Part shown: piece after piece, positions 51,765-60,742 of the stretch
Position numbering within the stretch: the stretch's first letter is position 1
Layout: every line of letters begins with the position of its first letter
NCBI GenBank assembly: GCA_900314995.1
Contig: OMXK01000012.1
Location: forward strand, 1 to 64,000
Direction: 5' to 3'
Origin: an uncultured Prevotella sp.
GTDB lineage: Bacteria; Bacteroidota; Bacteroidia; Bacteroidales; Bacteroidaceae
DNA: 64,000 bases
Made by a program: the position numbers and the translations under genes
Notes under the pieces: model-generated
Database searches by the model: none
What the model was told of the DNA's origin: nothing
The model's input: the letters and a program-made list of their open reading frames with translations, nothing else

Positions 51765-53510
51765 ATGAAACGATTATTACTACTTTTGACCGCAACGCTT
51801 CTAGTCAGTTTCTGCAAGGCTGCAGAAAGTGATTATAAAACCAGTGAGGGATTTCTTGCTCTGCGTGACTCTATGTACCATGCTTTCAACGATGGCGACA
51901 GTGCGAGGTTTTTCCCTGCCATCAAGAGTTTGCTCAGTTATCTTGAGAAACAGAATGATCCCCATGCCTACTATACGCAACGCTGTAACGTGATTGTATT
52001 CCTCATGAACCAACAGAGAATTTACGAAGCCTACAAACTGGCCCGTGAACTCTCTGCAGAACTGCGTGAAAAGAAGTTGGATAAGGAAATGTATATGGCC
52101 ACGAACATGTTGGGACATATCAACAGCTACTGTGGCAATGATGAAGAGGCAAAAGAGAATTGGCGCGAGGCACTTCAGATGATGGAGGAAGCAGGCTACT
52201 ATTCCAGTATGCCGCCTATCTACATGAATATCGTGAACGTAACCACGGAAGACAGTATAGAAGAGACCGACAGTCTGCTGGCAAAGGCTCTTGAGATAGC
52301 CAGGAAATATTCGCCAGACCGGGTGTTCGACATCGAAACCCGACAGACAATCAGCTATTTTTACCGTGGGGACTATCCTAAGTTTGTAGAAGGCTACAAG
52401 GCTTATAAGGCCGGCGAAGCCGAAGGCAAATCCTCTGTTCACGGCAGAGAGATGGAAGTGTTCTATCTGTCCTATCTCGGGAAGACCGACGAGGCCATCA
52501 ATCTGGCTAGAAAAGAGTTGGGCGACGAAGGTAAAGATGCCATTGTGATTTTACTGGAAAAAGCGGGCAGATGGAAGGATGCATTCCTAGCCCTGAAAGA
52601 GCAGACGGCTTCGAAAGACTCTATAGACAATGTCGTGCTGATAAACAGCATGAAAGGAATCCGCGATGAGCTTGTGCTTTACGAGGCCTACCGCCAGAAC
52701 CATCGCACCAAGATGATCGGACTGACGGCAGCCCTCGCACTCATGAGCCTGCTGATCTTCGCCCTCTTCTATATCGTGCAATCCAGGCGCAAACACATGA
52801 AGGAGCTGCAAAAGGCCTATCGCCGTGCTACCGAATCGGAGAAGATGAAAGCAGCCTTTATCCAGAATGTGAGTCACGAGGTGCGCACGCCACTCAACAT
52901 CATCAGCGGCTTCTCCCAGGTAATCGCTGACCCAGAACTGACAGACAGCGTGGAAGAGCGCCAGCACATGTCGGCCATGATGCAGAAGAGCGCCCATCAG
53001 ATTACGTCGCTTATTGATGAGATCATTGGCCTTTCACTGATTGAATCGACAGAGAAGATGCGCAGAGACGATTCACCATGCATCAACCGTCTTTTAAAGG
53101 ATTTCCAGCACAATTATCAAGACTTGGCAAAGAGGGGGGTCAGCGTGAAAGTAGAGACATCACTGGCCGACGACTTCACGATAAAGACCAATGAAAACAT
53201 GCTGAAGCGTATCATCACTGCCCTCATGGAGAATGCCGTAAAATACACGGAAGAGGGCTGCATCACCCTCAAGGCCTCTGCCGACGAGAAGCAACTGCGG
53301 GTCACGATAGAAGATACCGGCTGCGGCATTCCTGCTGACCAGGCAGAGAATATCTTCGGACGATTTGTGAAACTCGACTCTTTCAAGGAAGGTATCGGCC
53401 TGGGGCTGCCGCTCAGCCGCAAGTTGGCCGAACAGTTGGATGGCAACGTCATCTTAGATACGAAATACACACAAGGTGCAAGATTCATTGTAACATTACC
53501 TATCATATAA
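51765..53510 (+). CDS. TPR sensor histidine kinase
   Basis: 581 residues. Signal peptide, TPR-like periplasmic region about 25-310, membrane span 317-338, then HisKA with His371 in FIQNVSHEVRTPLN, N-box ITALMENAVKYT, G1 EDTGCGIPADQ and G2 GIGLGLPLSRKLAEQL. All catalytic elements are present, in contrast to the kinase-like gene 0.9 kb away. No response regulator is adjacent, so the partner must be encoded elsewhere. The next gene starts 3 nt after the stop. Confidence 0.92.
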   Translation: MKRLLLLLTATLLVSFCKAAESDYKTSEGFLALRDSMYHAFNDGDSARFFPAIKSLLSYLEKQNDPHAYYTQRCNVIVFLMNQQRIYEAYKLARELSAELREKKLDKEMYMATNMLGHINSYCGNDEEAKENWREALQMMEEAGYYSSMPPIYMNIVNVTTEDSIEETDSLLAKALEIARKYSPDRVFDIETRQTISYFYRGDYPKFVEGYKAYKAGEAEGKSSVHGREMEVFYLSYLGKTDEAINLARKELGDEGKDAIVILLEKAGRWKDAFLALKEQTASKDSIDNVVLINSMKGIRDELVLYEAYRQNHRTKMIGLTAALALMSLLIFALFYIVQSRRKHMKELQKAYRRATESEKMKAAFIQNVSHEVRTPLNIISGFSQVIADPELTDSVEERQHMSAMMQKSAHQITSLIDEIIGLSLIESTEKMRRDDSPCINRLLKDFQHNYQDLAKRGVSVKVETSLADDFTIKTNENMLKRIITALMENAVKYTEEGCITLKASADEKQLRVTIEDTGCGIPADQAENIFGRFVKLDSFKEGIGLGLPLSRKLAEQLDGNVILDTKYTQGARFIVTLPII

Positions 53511-53513
53511 GTC

Positions 53514-54248
53514 ATGAAACAAATCATTTGCTGTATCACACTTGCCTGTCTGACAGCGCTTGGGTGTCGTGCCGCTCAGAAGGTGGACGAGTTTACCACC
53601 AAAAGCGGAAAGAAAGTAACCATCACGTGCATCAAGCACGCCAGTATGGAAATCAACTACAACGGTGTGGAAATTCAGGTGGACCCCGTTGGTATGTGGC
53701 TGAAACCAGAGACTGACTATGCCACCTTCCCCAAGGCAAACATCATCCTCATCACCCACGAACACAAGGATCACTTCGACCGCGAAGCCATCCACCAGAT
53801 ACGCACACCGGCTACAGCCATATACGTGAACCAGGCTGTGTTCGGACATTTCAAGAACGGGCTGGTCATGAGAAATGGCGACAAGGTGCAATATGCCGAT
53901 GACATCAGCATCGAGGCTGTACCTGCCTATAACACGACGCCAGGTCGCGAACAGTTCCATCCCAAAGGTCGTGACAATGGCTATATACTCACCCTCGACG
54001 GACTACGCATCTACATCGCCGGCGATACTGAAGACATTCCTGAAATGGCAGACATCAAGGATATCGACATTGCATTCCTGCCCTGTAACCAGCCCTACAC
54101 GATGACGGTAGACCAAGTGGTGAATGCAGCCAAGATTATCAAGCCCAAGATTCTCTTTCCCTATCACTACAACGACACACCTGTACATAAAATCGCCATG
54201 TTACTAGCCGGTAGCGGCACAAAAGTCATCATCAGAGATTACAAATAA
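53514..54248 (+). CDS. Secreted MBL-fold metallo-hydrolase (UlaG-like)
   Basis: 244 residues. The signal peptide ends near GCRAAQ. Metal-binding motif ITHEHKDHFD is of the HxHxDH type; IYIAGDTEDIPEM gives the bridging Asp, and LFPYHYND the C-terminal His. The CIKHASMEINYNG start is that of the UlaG/ComEC-like subgroup of unknown substrate. It is co-transcribed with the histidine kinase. Confidence 0.88.
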   Translation: MKQIICCITLACLTALGCRAAQKVDEFTTKSGKKVTITCIKHASMEINYNGVEIQVDPVGMWLKPETDYATFPKANIILITHEHKDHFDREAIHQIRTPATAIYVNQAVFGHFKNGLVMRNGDKVQYADDISIEAVPAYNTTPGREQFHPKGRDNGYILTLDGLRIYIAGDTEDIPEMADIKDIDIAFLPCNQPYTMTVDQVVNAAKIIKPKILFPYHYNDTPVHKIAMLLAGSGTKVIIRDYK

Positions 54249-54256
54249 GCAGAAAT

Positions 54257-54289
54257 AATAAATCCCTCGCTGTCGGCGGGGGATTTATT
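54257..54289. terminator. Bidirectional terminator before rpoD
   Basis: AATAAATCCC and GGGATTTATT form a 10-bp stem with extra GC pairs inside, between the convergent metallo-hydrolase and rpoD genes. Confidence 0.8.
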
Positions 54290-54296
54290 GTATGGT

Positions 54297-55169
54297 TTAG
54301 CCCAGATATTTCATCAGGATACGGGCATGGCCGCTGTCGTGCAGCTTGGCAATGCTCTTCTCACGGATCTGACGGACACGCTCACGGGTAAGCCCCATCT
54401 CAGCACCAATCTCCTCCAGACCGCGCTCCTGGCAACCTATGCCGAAGCACTCACGAACGATTTTCAGTTCACGGTCCTTCAATACACTGCGCAACACGTT
54501 CTCCAGATCAGAAGTCAGCGACTCATAGTCTACCTGCTTGTCGGTACGAGAGTCATCGCCAGAACTCAGCATATCAGCCATCGAGTTGTCATCGTCCTCA
54601 CCGAAGGGAGCATCGATACTCATGTGGTGGCTGTCAGCCTTTGCCGTCTGTTCAATCTTCGACTCCTCGATATTCGTCAGCTCAGCCAGCTCCGTAACAG
54701 AGGGGCGGCGCTGATGGATCTGCTCAAACTTATTGATCTCCTGATTGATCTTGCTCAGGGCACCGCTCTGGTTCAGCGGCAGACGTACGATACGGCTCTG
54801 CTCTGCAATAGCCTGAAGGATACTCTGGCGAATCCACCATACGGCATAGGAGATGAACTTAAAGCCGCGCGTCTCATCGAATTTCTCTGCAGCCTTAACC
54901 AATCCGATATTTCCCTCATCGATCAAGTCGGTCAGCGTCAGTCCCTGATGCTGGTATTGCTTGGCAACGGAAACGACAAAGCGGAGGTTGGCTGTTACCA
55001 GACGCTCCTTAGCTCTTTCGCCCTCCGGGCCTCCCTTACGGATGGCCTGAGCCAATTCAATCTCCTCATCAATGGTTACTAGGGGTTGACGACCAATTTC
55101 TACTAGATACTTGTCAAGTGCTTCACTTGATCGGTTGGTAATACTTTTTTGAATCTTTAACTGCCTCAT
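54297..55169 (-). CDS. rpoD: Primary RNA polymerase sigma factor
   Basis: 290 residues. Sigma-70 region 1.2 (SEALDKYLVEIGRQPLVTID), region 2 (RFVVSVAKQYQHQGLTLTDL, FISYAVWWIRQSILQAIAEQ), region 3 and region 4 (LKIVRECFGIGCQERGLEEI, LTRERVRQIREKSIAKL). Region 1.1 is absent, which is the normal short Bacteroidetes primary sigma that reads TAnnTTTG promoters. I chose the ATG at 55169; upstream codons lie next to the promoter. Confidence 0.95.
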   Translation of the reverse strand: MRQLKIQKSITNRSSEALDKYLVEIGRQPLVTIDEEIELAQAIRKGGPEGERAKERLVTANLRFVVSVAKQYQHQGLTLTDLIDEGNIGLVKAAEKFDETRGFKFISYAVWWIRQSILQAIAEQSRIVRLPLNQSGALSKINQEINKFEQIHQRRPSVTELAELTNIEESKIEQTAKADSHHMSIDAPFGEDDDNSMADMLSSGDDSRTDKQVDYESLTSDLENVLRSVLKDRELKIVRECFGIGCQERGLEEIGAEMGLTRERVRQIREKSIAKLHDSGHARILMKYLG

Positions 55170-55197
55170 ATATGTCTTGTTACTCTGAAAAAGCGTG

Positions 55198-55205
55198 CAA
55201 AAGTA
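55198..55205 (-). promoter_or_regulatory. rpoD -7 box
   Basis: Minus-strand TACTTTTG starting right after the T-run of the upstream terminator. No clear TTTG box lies at the right distance, because the hairpin occupies that region. Confidence 0.5.
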
Positions 55206-55240
55206 CAAAAAAAAACGATACGTTGTAACCAACGCACCGT
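55206..55240 (-). terminator. Terminator of the GH2-GH31 operon
   Basis: On the minus strand ACGGTGCGTTG pairs over 11 bp (two G-U) with CAACGTATCGT around GTTA, followed by nine or more T. It directly precedes the rpoD -7 box. Confidence 0.85.
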
Positions 55241-55264
55241 TTTTTTAAGTCAATTTAACCAAAA

Positions 55265-57589
55265 TCAACGCTCTATCAGCTCAATCTTGCTATCTCCGGG
55301 CCTGAAAAGCAGTCCCTTACAGGTTTTAGCGTCTGCCTTGTAAGCCTTCCACTCTATGGCATTCCAGTCAATCTCGTCCGTACGCTGAGCGAGAGGCACA
55401 TGGGGAATCAAGGCTCCGTCGCGAACAAGGATGACGGCAGGAATCTGACCTGCCTCGATGGTCTGATAACCACCTTCGTAGACCTTGCCCGTCTGGTAGT
55501 CAATCCACTTGCCCTTAGGCAGGTAGACCGTACGTCCGCTACCGCTTTCCATCAGCGGCGCCACGAGTATCTGAGAGCCGAACATATACTCATCCTCTAC
55601 AAGCCAAGCGCCTGGATCCTGCGGGAATTCCACCAGCAAGGCACGTACCATCGGCAGGCCGCGCTCAGAGCAGTCCTTCGCCTGGGCATAGACGTAAGGC
55701 ATCAGCTTATACTTCATCTCGGCACAGGCACGGAAGGCATCCGTGAACGACTCGCTGATAAGCCAAGGCTCTGTAGGAGGTGCACCATGGGCACGGGTAT
55801 GAGAGCTGAGGAATCCGAAAGGCAGCCAACGACGGTAGATATCCTCAGGCGAGGCTGTCACAAAACCGCCCATATCGTGACTCCAGAACGAGAAGCCGCT
55901 CAGTCCGAAACTCAGGCCTCCACGCAGATCACCCATCATACCGGTGTTCGTGGTAGCAGCATCACCTCCCCAATGCAGGGCATAGCGCTGAGAGCCTGCC
56001 CAGGCCGAACGTGCCCAGATGATTCCCTCACCGGGATGGTTCTTCTCGACCACCTCCCACAAGGCTTTGTTATAACGCAGCGGATAGAGGTTGTGCTCAT
56101 AGAGGCCACCCTTTCCACTATGATAGAAACCATTATAGGGTGCTGCCTCACCAAAGTCGCACTTGATGGTAGAAACGCCCTGCTTCAGCAGTCCCTCGAT
56201 CTTCGACTGATACCAGCTGACGGTCTCGGGATTCGAGAAGTCGAGGATGGCATCCTCCACAGGCATGCCGCCCGTAGCATTCACCACGTGCATACCCTTC
56301 TCGATGATCTCGGGGAAGAAGCGGTTCTTCGGCGTGAAATAAGGCAACTGCCACAGACAGGTGTGGAAACCGTCCTTCGAGAACTGTTTCAGCATCTTCA
56401 CGGGATCCTCGAAACGATCCTTCGCAAACTGATAGTCGCACTGCCAGTCGACGCCAAACCAACCTGTATCGAAGTGGATGACATCGCTGGGAATCTTATG
56501 GGCGCGCAACTGGCGGGCAATCTCCAGACCTTCCTTCTGCGAGAAGTAGGTGATGCGGCTCATCCATGTGCCGAAACTCCAGAGCGGCAGCATGGGGCTC
56601 TTGCCTGTGATATTGGTATATTCGTCGAGGATATCCTTCGGTTCTCCGAGGAAGATGAAGAAGTCCATCTGCTCATCGGCCATAAACAGACGATCGGCCC
56701 CAATGTAAGAGGCACCGAAGTCGCAGGTCACAGGGGCTGAGGTATGCATGAAGATGCCATAGCCACGATTCGAGAAGAAGAAGGGCACGGGCTTATACTG
56801 TCCGTCGGTCTCTGGTCCCTGAGGGTCAGTCACGCTCAGGTGTACCTTCTGCCCTACCTTATTCAGCGAGGTGAACGACTCACCGCAACCGTAGATGCGC
56901 TCTCCGGGAGCCAGCGACCATACCGGATTGATGCTGCGCGAGTTGTCGCTTCCACGCTTGATAAACGAGAAGGGCAACAGCTTCACCTGACTTGAATCAT
57001 TATCGGCGATATGGCGCGTCTGCGTCAGGATCTTACCCTTGGCATCCTTCACGACGATGCGCCAAGGGAACTTGTGTATCTCTATCGTACCGTAATCAGA
57101 ACTGTAGGCAATGCCATTAGCCGTCAGCGCACTCTTCCACATGGCACCGGCACCTTTCTGCTTGAAACCGTCACAGAACATCACGTCGTCCTGATCCGAA
57201 CATTTCGGCTCGATAGGCGTTGTCAGCATGCGGATACGGGCTGTCCTCGGCGAGATGAACTCCACCTTGATCTTCAGCTCGGGGTCATTCACGTAAGCCG
57301 CATCGGGAAAATCGAGCATCTGCATGCGGACAGGCCAGTAGCCGTTCAGGTTAAAGGCCTGTCGGGGCGTCAGTCGGTAACGCTTCCACTGCACCAGTCC
57401 CTCGCCCTTCTTGGCATCGAAACTCACGATGGAATCAGCCAGGAAATAAGTGTTCGAGAGGTCATAGAAATCCGTTGACACGTCTTTCTGCATTGCCTGC
57501 AGGTACTGAATGCCTGCATTCGTCTGAATCTGGGCGTTGGCAGCCATCGAGCCGCCAAGCATCAGCATCGCACATAGAATCTTTTTCAT
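55265..57589 (-). CDS. GH31 glycosidase, probable alpha-xylosidase
   Basis: 774 residues, signal peptide ending near AANAQ. The GH31 catalytic barrel spans about 330-650. The nucleophile is Asp478 in IKCDFGE, which resembles the KTDFGE of YicI-type alpha-xylosidases rather than the WxDMNE of alpha-glucosidases. The acid/base is Asp543 in HWGGDAAT. FGLSGFSFWSHDMGGF is another family block. N- and C-terminal beta domains flank the barrel. It lies 24 nt after the GH2 gene, so the pair probably acts on the same glycan in the periplasm, with xyloglucan most likely. Confidence 0.9.
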   Translation of the reverse strand: MKKILCAMLMLGGSMAANAQIQTNAGIQYLQAMQKDVSTDFYDLSNTYFLADSIVSFDAKKGEGLVQWKRYRLTPRQAFNLNGYWPVRMQMLDFPDAAYVNDPELKIKVEFISPRTARIRMLTTPIEPKCSDQDDVMFCDGFKQKGAGAMWKSALTANGIAYSSDYGTIEIHKFPWRIVVKDAKGKILTQTRHIADNDSSQVKLLPFSFIKRGSDNSRSINPVWSLAPGERIYGCGESFTSLNKVGQKVHLSVTDPQGPETDGQYKPVPFFFSNRGYGIFMHTSAPVTCDFGASYIGADRLFMADEQMDFFIFLGEPKDILDEYTNITGKSPMLPLWSFGTWMSRITYFSQKEGLEIARQLRAHKIPSDVIHFDTGWFGVDWQCDYQFAKDRFEDPVKMLKQFSKDGFHTCLWQLPYFTPKNRFFPEIIEKGMHVVNATGGMPVEDAILDFSNPETVSWYQSKIEGLLKQGVSTIKCDFGEAAPYNGFYHSGKGGLYEHNLYPLRYNKALWEVVEKNHPGEGIIWARSAWAGSQRYALHWGGDAATTNTGMMGDLRGGLSFGLSGFSFWSHDMGGFVTASPEDIYRRWLPFGFLSSHTRAHGAPPTEPWLISESFTDAFRACAEMKYKLMPYVYAQAKDCSERGLPMVRALLVEFPQDPGAWLVEDEYMFGSQILVAPLMESGSGRTVYLPKGKWIDYQTGKVYEGGYQTIEAGQIPAVILVRDGALIPHVPLAQRTDEIDWNAIEWKAYKADAKTCKGLLFRPGDSKIELIER

Positions 57590-57613
57590 ATCTCAGTATC
57601 TTGGTTTTATTGG

Positions 57614-60046
57614 TCAAAATGTAAACTCAATCACATCCGGCTGAAGTGTCGCAGATTTGGCCGTAATCGAGCCGTTGCCCGTTGCCACTACCATACACTT
57701 GCCGAAGAAAGCCTTGCGCTGGGGCGATGTGAAGCGCTCCATCGAGGTCTGGCAGCCGTTGTCGGTACCAAGGATGCCGCCTTCACCCTCATAGATGAAA
57801 CAGATATCATCGTCAGCCCAGGGACAGAGGTTGCCGTCCTTATCCACCACCTCGGCAGTAATGAAGGCGGTGTTCTTGCCCTTATAGTCCACCGAGAGCC
57901 TTATCTTCGCCGGCGCACCGGCAGTCTTGATCACCTGCTCACACACCACCTTACCGTCCTTTCGGCTGACGGCCTTCACCTCACCCGGGTCGAACGTGAC
58001 GCGCCAGCCCACGTGATACTCCGTGCAGAGTCCCGGTTTCCAGCCTTCCGGCTGATGGCCGGTCTTACGGCGCACGCCCTGACTCTGGCCGTTGATGAAG
58101 AGCTCCACCTCGTCGGCACCACTATAGTAGCACCACATGTCGATATAGTCGCCCGGCACCCAGTTCCAGTGGGGGAACAGGTGCAGCATGGGTTTCTGCG
58201 TCCACTCACTCTGATACATATAATAGGCATCCTTGGGGAAGCCCGCCAGGTCGATGATGCCGAAGTAGCTCGAGCGTGCAGGGAATCCGTAGGGCGTAGG
58301 CTCGCCGATATAGTCGAAGCCTGTCCAGATATACTGTCCGCCGACGAATGGGTTGTGCTTCACCACGTCCCAGGTCTCCTCATGGGTACTCGACCATGAA
58401 GCATGCATATTGTCGTAGGCCGAACACATATACGTCGGGTCGGTATAGGGCAGCCACCACTCCTTCGGTGCCTTGAATACGGTATCGGAGGGCATCTTAT
58501 AGAAGCCGCGTGTCTGCAAGGCCGATACACTCTCCGAGAAGATAAACGGCTGGCCGGGGAAATTCTTCGGCACATCCTTCACCCACTCATGGTGGTAGTT
58601 GAAGCCGACGAGATCGATGGCGCCGCTCTTGAAGAGGTGGTTATTAGGCGACGGCTCATTGCAGCCGGCCGTGACGGGGCGCGAGGTGTCGTAACGCTTC
58701 ACGATCTCTGCCAGATGCCGGGTGAGCAGACTCTGCACGGAGAGTTCCCCGTCCTTCGCCAGCGTCGAGGCGTCGTGGCCTGCGTTCAGGATCAGGTTAG
58801 CCTGTTCCAGCGTCAGCGTGTCAGCTTCGGCCGACGACCACTGCTCGAGCACCTCGTTGCCGATCGACCACATCAGGATGCTCGGATGGTTACGGTCGCG
58901 CAGAATCAGATCCGTGAGGTCACGCTCGTGCCACTCGTCGAAGAACCGCGCATAGTCGTTCTGCGTCTTCTTGCGGCGCCACATGTCGAAGCTCTCGTCC
59001 ATCACGATCAGTCCCATCGTGTCGCACATGTTCAGCAACTCTGGTGCCGGGGGATTATGCGACGAACGGACGGAGTTCACACCCATCGCCTTCAGCTTCG
59101 TCAGCTTGCGGTGCAGGGCATCCTCGTTGAGCGCAGCACCCAGACAGCCGAAGTCGTGATGCTCACACACGCCGTTCAGCTTGAAGTTCTTGCCGTTCAG
59201 CCAGAAGCCCGTCTTGGCATCAAACTTAAAGTCGCGGAAGCCACAGGTGGTCTCGTAGGTGTCCACCACCTTGCCCCCGACGGTCACCTCCGTCAGCACC
59301 TTATACACATTCGGCTGCTCACACGACCAGAGCATCGGCTTGGCTACGGTGATTGCCGACTTTGCCCCTTTCGACTTTCCGACGACCTTTCCGTTCGGAT
59401 CGATGAGCGTATTCTGGATCAGAGGCGCTGCGCCCTCCACCGTCACTTCGATACTGAGGCGGCCTTTCCCCTTCACGACACGGGCATCAGCAAACACGCC
59501 CCAGTGCTTGACGTGTACCGGACTGGTCTTGGTGAGCCACACGTGGCGATAGATGCCGCAGCCCGAATACCAGCGCGAGTTGGGCTGGTCTGAGTTATCC
59601 ACTCCCACAGCCACGATATTCTCACCCTCCCTTACGTAAGGCGTAATGTCATATTCGAAACTCGAATAGCCGTATGGACGGAAGCCCACCTTCTGACCGT
59701 TCACGTAGACAGTTGAGTTCATATACACGCCGTCAAACTCCAGGAACACCTTTTCAATCTTATCCAGAGAGAAATGCTTCCTGTACCACCCGATTCCGCC
59801 GGGCAGGGCTCCCCCACCCGCTCCGCTGGGATTCCCCACGTAGAAGTCGCCCTCGCGAGCCCAGTCGTGGGGCACGTCGAGCTGCCGCCACCACGAGTCG
59901 TTATAGTCTGCCTTCGCCATCTGCGCCGAGTCGCCCAACACGAACCGCCAGTCCTTGTCGAAGCTCTGTCGCTCCCTCGCCTGTGCCGACACTCCCATGA
60001 GCGCCAGCAGCAAACCCATACAAAAAGATAATTTCCTGTTATTCAT
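57614..60046 (-). CDS. GH2 beta-galactosidase-type glycosidase
   Basis: 810 residues, signal peptide ending near SAQAR. Domains in order: sugar-binding jelly roll (DWRFVLGDSAQMAKADYNDS...), Ig-like domain, TIM barrel from about 285, then C-terminal beta domains. The acid/base is Glu398 (WSIGNEV) and the nucleophile Glu505 (FIFSES). RSSHNPPAPELLNMCD is the usual GH2 block. Beta-galactosidase is most likely, but beta-glucuronidase or other GH2 specificities are not excluded. I chose the ATG at 60046; the upstream frame codon is TTG. Confidence 0.9.
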   Translation of the reverse strand: MNNRKLSFCMGLLLALMGVSAQARERQSFDKDWRFVLGDSAQMAKADYNDSWWRQLDVPHDWAREGDFYVGNPSGAGGGALPGGIGWYRKHFSLDKIEKVFLEFDGVYMNSTVYVNGQKVGFRPYGYSSFEYDITPYVREGENIVAVGVDNSDQPNSRWYSGCGIYRHVWLTKTSPVHVKHWGVFADARVVKGKGRLSIEVTVEGAAPLIQNTLIDPNGKVVGKSKGAKSAITVAKPMLWSCEQPNVYKVLTEVTVGGKVVDTYETTCGFRDFKFDAKTGFWLNGKNFKLNGVCEHHDFGCLGAALNEDALHRKLTKLKAMGVNSVRSSHNPPAPELLNMCDTMGLIVMDESFDMWRRKKTQNDYARFFDEWHERDLTDLILRDRNHPSILMWSIGNEVLEQWSSAEADTLTLEQANLILNAGHDASTLAKDGELSVQSLLTRHLAEIVKRYDTSRPVTAGCNEPSPNNHLFKSGAIDLVGFNYHHEWVKDVPKNFPGQPFIFSESVSALQTRGFYKMPSDTVFKAPKEWWLPYTDPTYMCSAYDNMHASWSSTHEETWDVVKHNPFVGGQYIWTGFDYIGEPTPYGFPARSSYFGIIDLAGFPKDAYYMYQSEWTQKPMLHLFPHWNWVPGDYIDMWCYYSGADEVELFINGQSQGVRRKTGHQPEGWKPGLCTEYHVGWRVTFDPGEVKAVSRKDGKVVCEQVIKTAGAPAKIRLSVDYKGKNTAFITAEVVDKDGNLCPWADDDICFIYEGEGGILGTDNGCQTSMERFTSPQRKAFFGKCMVVATGNGSITAKSATLQPDVIEFTF

Positions 60047-60078
60047 TATCAATTATTTTAGTTATTGTTTTTATGGTG

Positions 60079-60110
60079 CAAAGATAAACAATCATCCCGA
60101 CTTATACAAA
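60079..60110 (-). promoter_or_regulatory. Promoter of the GH2-GH31 operon
   Basis: Minus-strand TTTG (forward 60107-60110) and TATCTTTG (forward 60079-60086), 20 nt apart. Confidence 0.75.
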
Positions 60111-60136
60111 CTTTACCGGATAAAAAATTAATTTTT

Positions 60137-60215
60137 TGCTTCTGGGGCCAGGCCCCGAAGTAAAGTTTTACCTCTAGGGCCAGGCCCCAAAATAAAGTTT
60201 TGGGGCTTGCTAAGG
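60137..60215. repeat. Tandem palindromic repeat
   Basis: Two units of about 35 bp, each with a GC-rich palindrome (GGGGCCAGGCCCC at 60144-60156; GGGCCAGGCCCC at 60177-60188) followed by A/T-rich AAAATAAAGTTTT-type sequence. A further GGGGC follows the second unit. It marks the border between the GH2-GH31 operon and the mobile module. Terminator, RNA-stability or attachment-site roles are all possible. Confidence 0.7.
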
Positions 60216-60238
60216 CTCGGTAGATTGATCAAGATCAT

Positions 60239-60736
60239 CTACCCTCGCAAAAACGCAACCTTCATCCTATTCCCCTCCTTCCTAACCGCGAAATGCACCC
60301 AATAAGTTCCCTTCTTCGAACGCTCAATCAGCAATTCATCAAACTCCTGATCCGTATCATCCGCATAATTCAGCAGAATCACCGCATACCTCAATGCCTG
60401 CTCAATCCCAAACACCCGAATATCCGCCGCACACCCCGTCAGATGATTTGAATTGGGCGCACCGCCAACCTTCCTATTCACCTCCTCCGAGCGATACCCG
60501 CTGTTGATCACAATCGGATGCGACCCGTCATCATACAGCAGATTATACTGCCCCCGCAGATGCTCCAGCCATTTGCACAACCGCTTCAAATTCTCAATCG
60601 CCACATGACTCGGGATGTTCTTATCCGCAGTCTTCACACTCGTCACCGTCAACTCCCCGAGCGTAAAGTGAGGCGATAAGTGAACGCCATTGAGCTCGCT
60701 CAAATGGCTGAGCGCAGCCTCACTCGGCAAAGCCAA
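60239..60736 (-). CDS. Phage-type M15 peptidase (endolysin-like)
   Basis: About 165 residues, D-Ala-D-Ala carboxypeptidase/peptidase M15A family. LSPHFTLGELT opens the domain; INSGYRSEEVN is the usual substrate loop; zinc ligands are His98 and Asp105 in SNHLTGCAADIR and His148 in TYWVHFAV. No signal peptide, as in phage lysins. The longest frame begins with TTG at 60736, 6 nt after the primase stop; no in-frame ATG precedes the domain, so the start is uncertain. Last gene of the mobile module. Confidence 0.85.
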   Translation of the reverse strand: MALPSEAALSHLSELNGVHLSPHFTLGELTVTSVKTADKNIPSHVAIENLKRLCKWLEHLRGQYNLLYDDGSHPIVINSGYRSEEVNRKVGGAPNSNHLTGCAADIRVFGIEQALRYAVILLNYADDTDQEFDELLIERSKKGTYWVHFAVRKEGNRMKVAFLRG

Positions 60737-60742
60737 GTTTTA

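Noticed and set aside
55400-56740. 446-codon plus-strand ORF
   Set aside because: Antisense to the GH31 gene, no start signal, shadow of a GC-rich codon pattern.
58403-59593. 396-codon plus-strand ORF
   Set aside because: Antisense to the GH2 gene; no domain visible.
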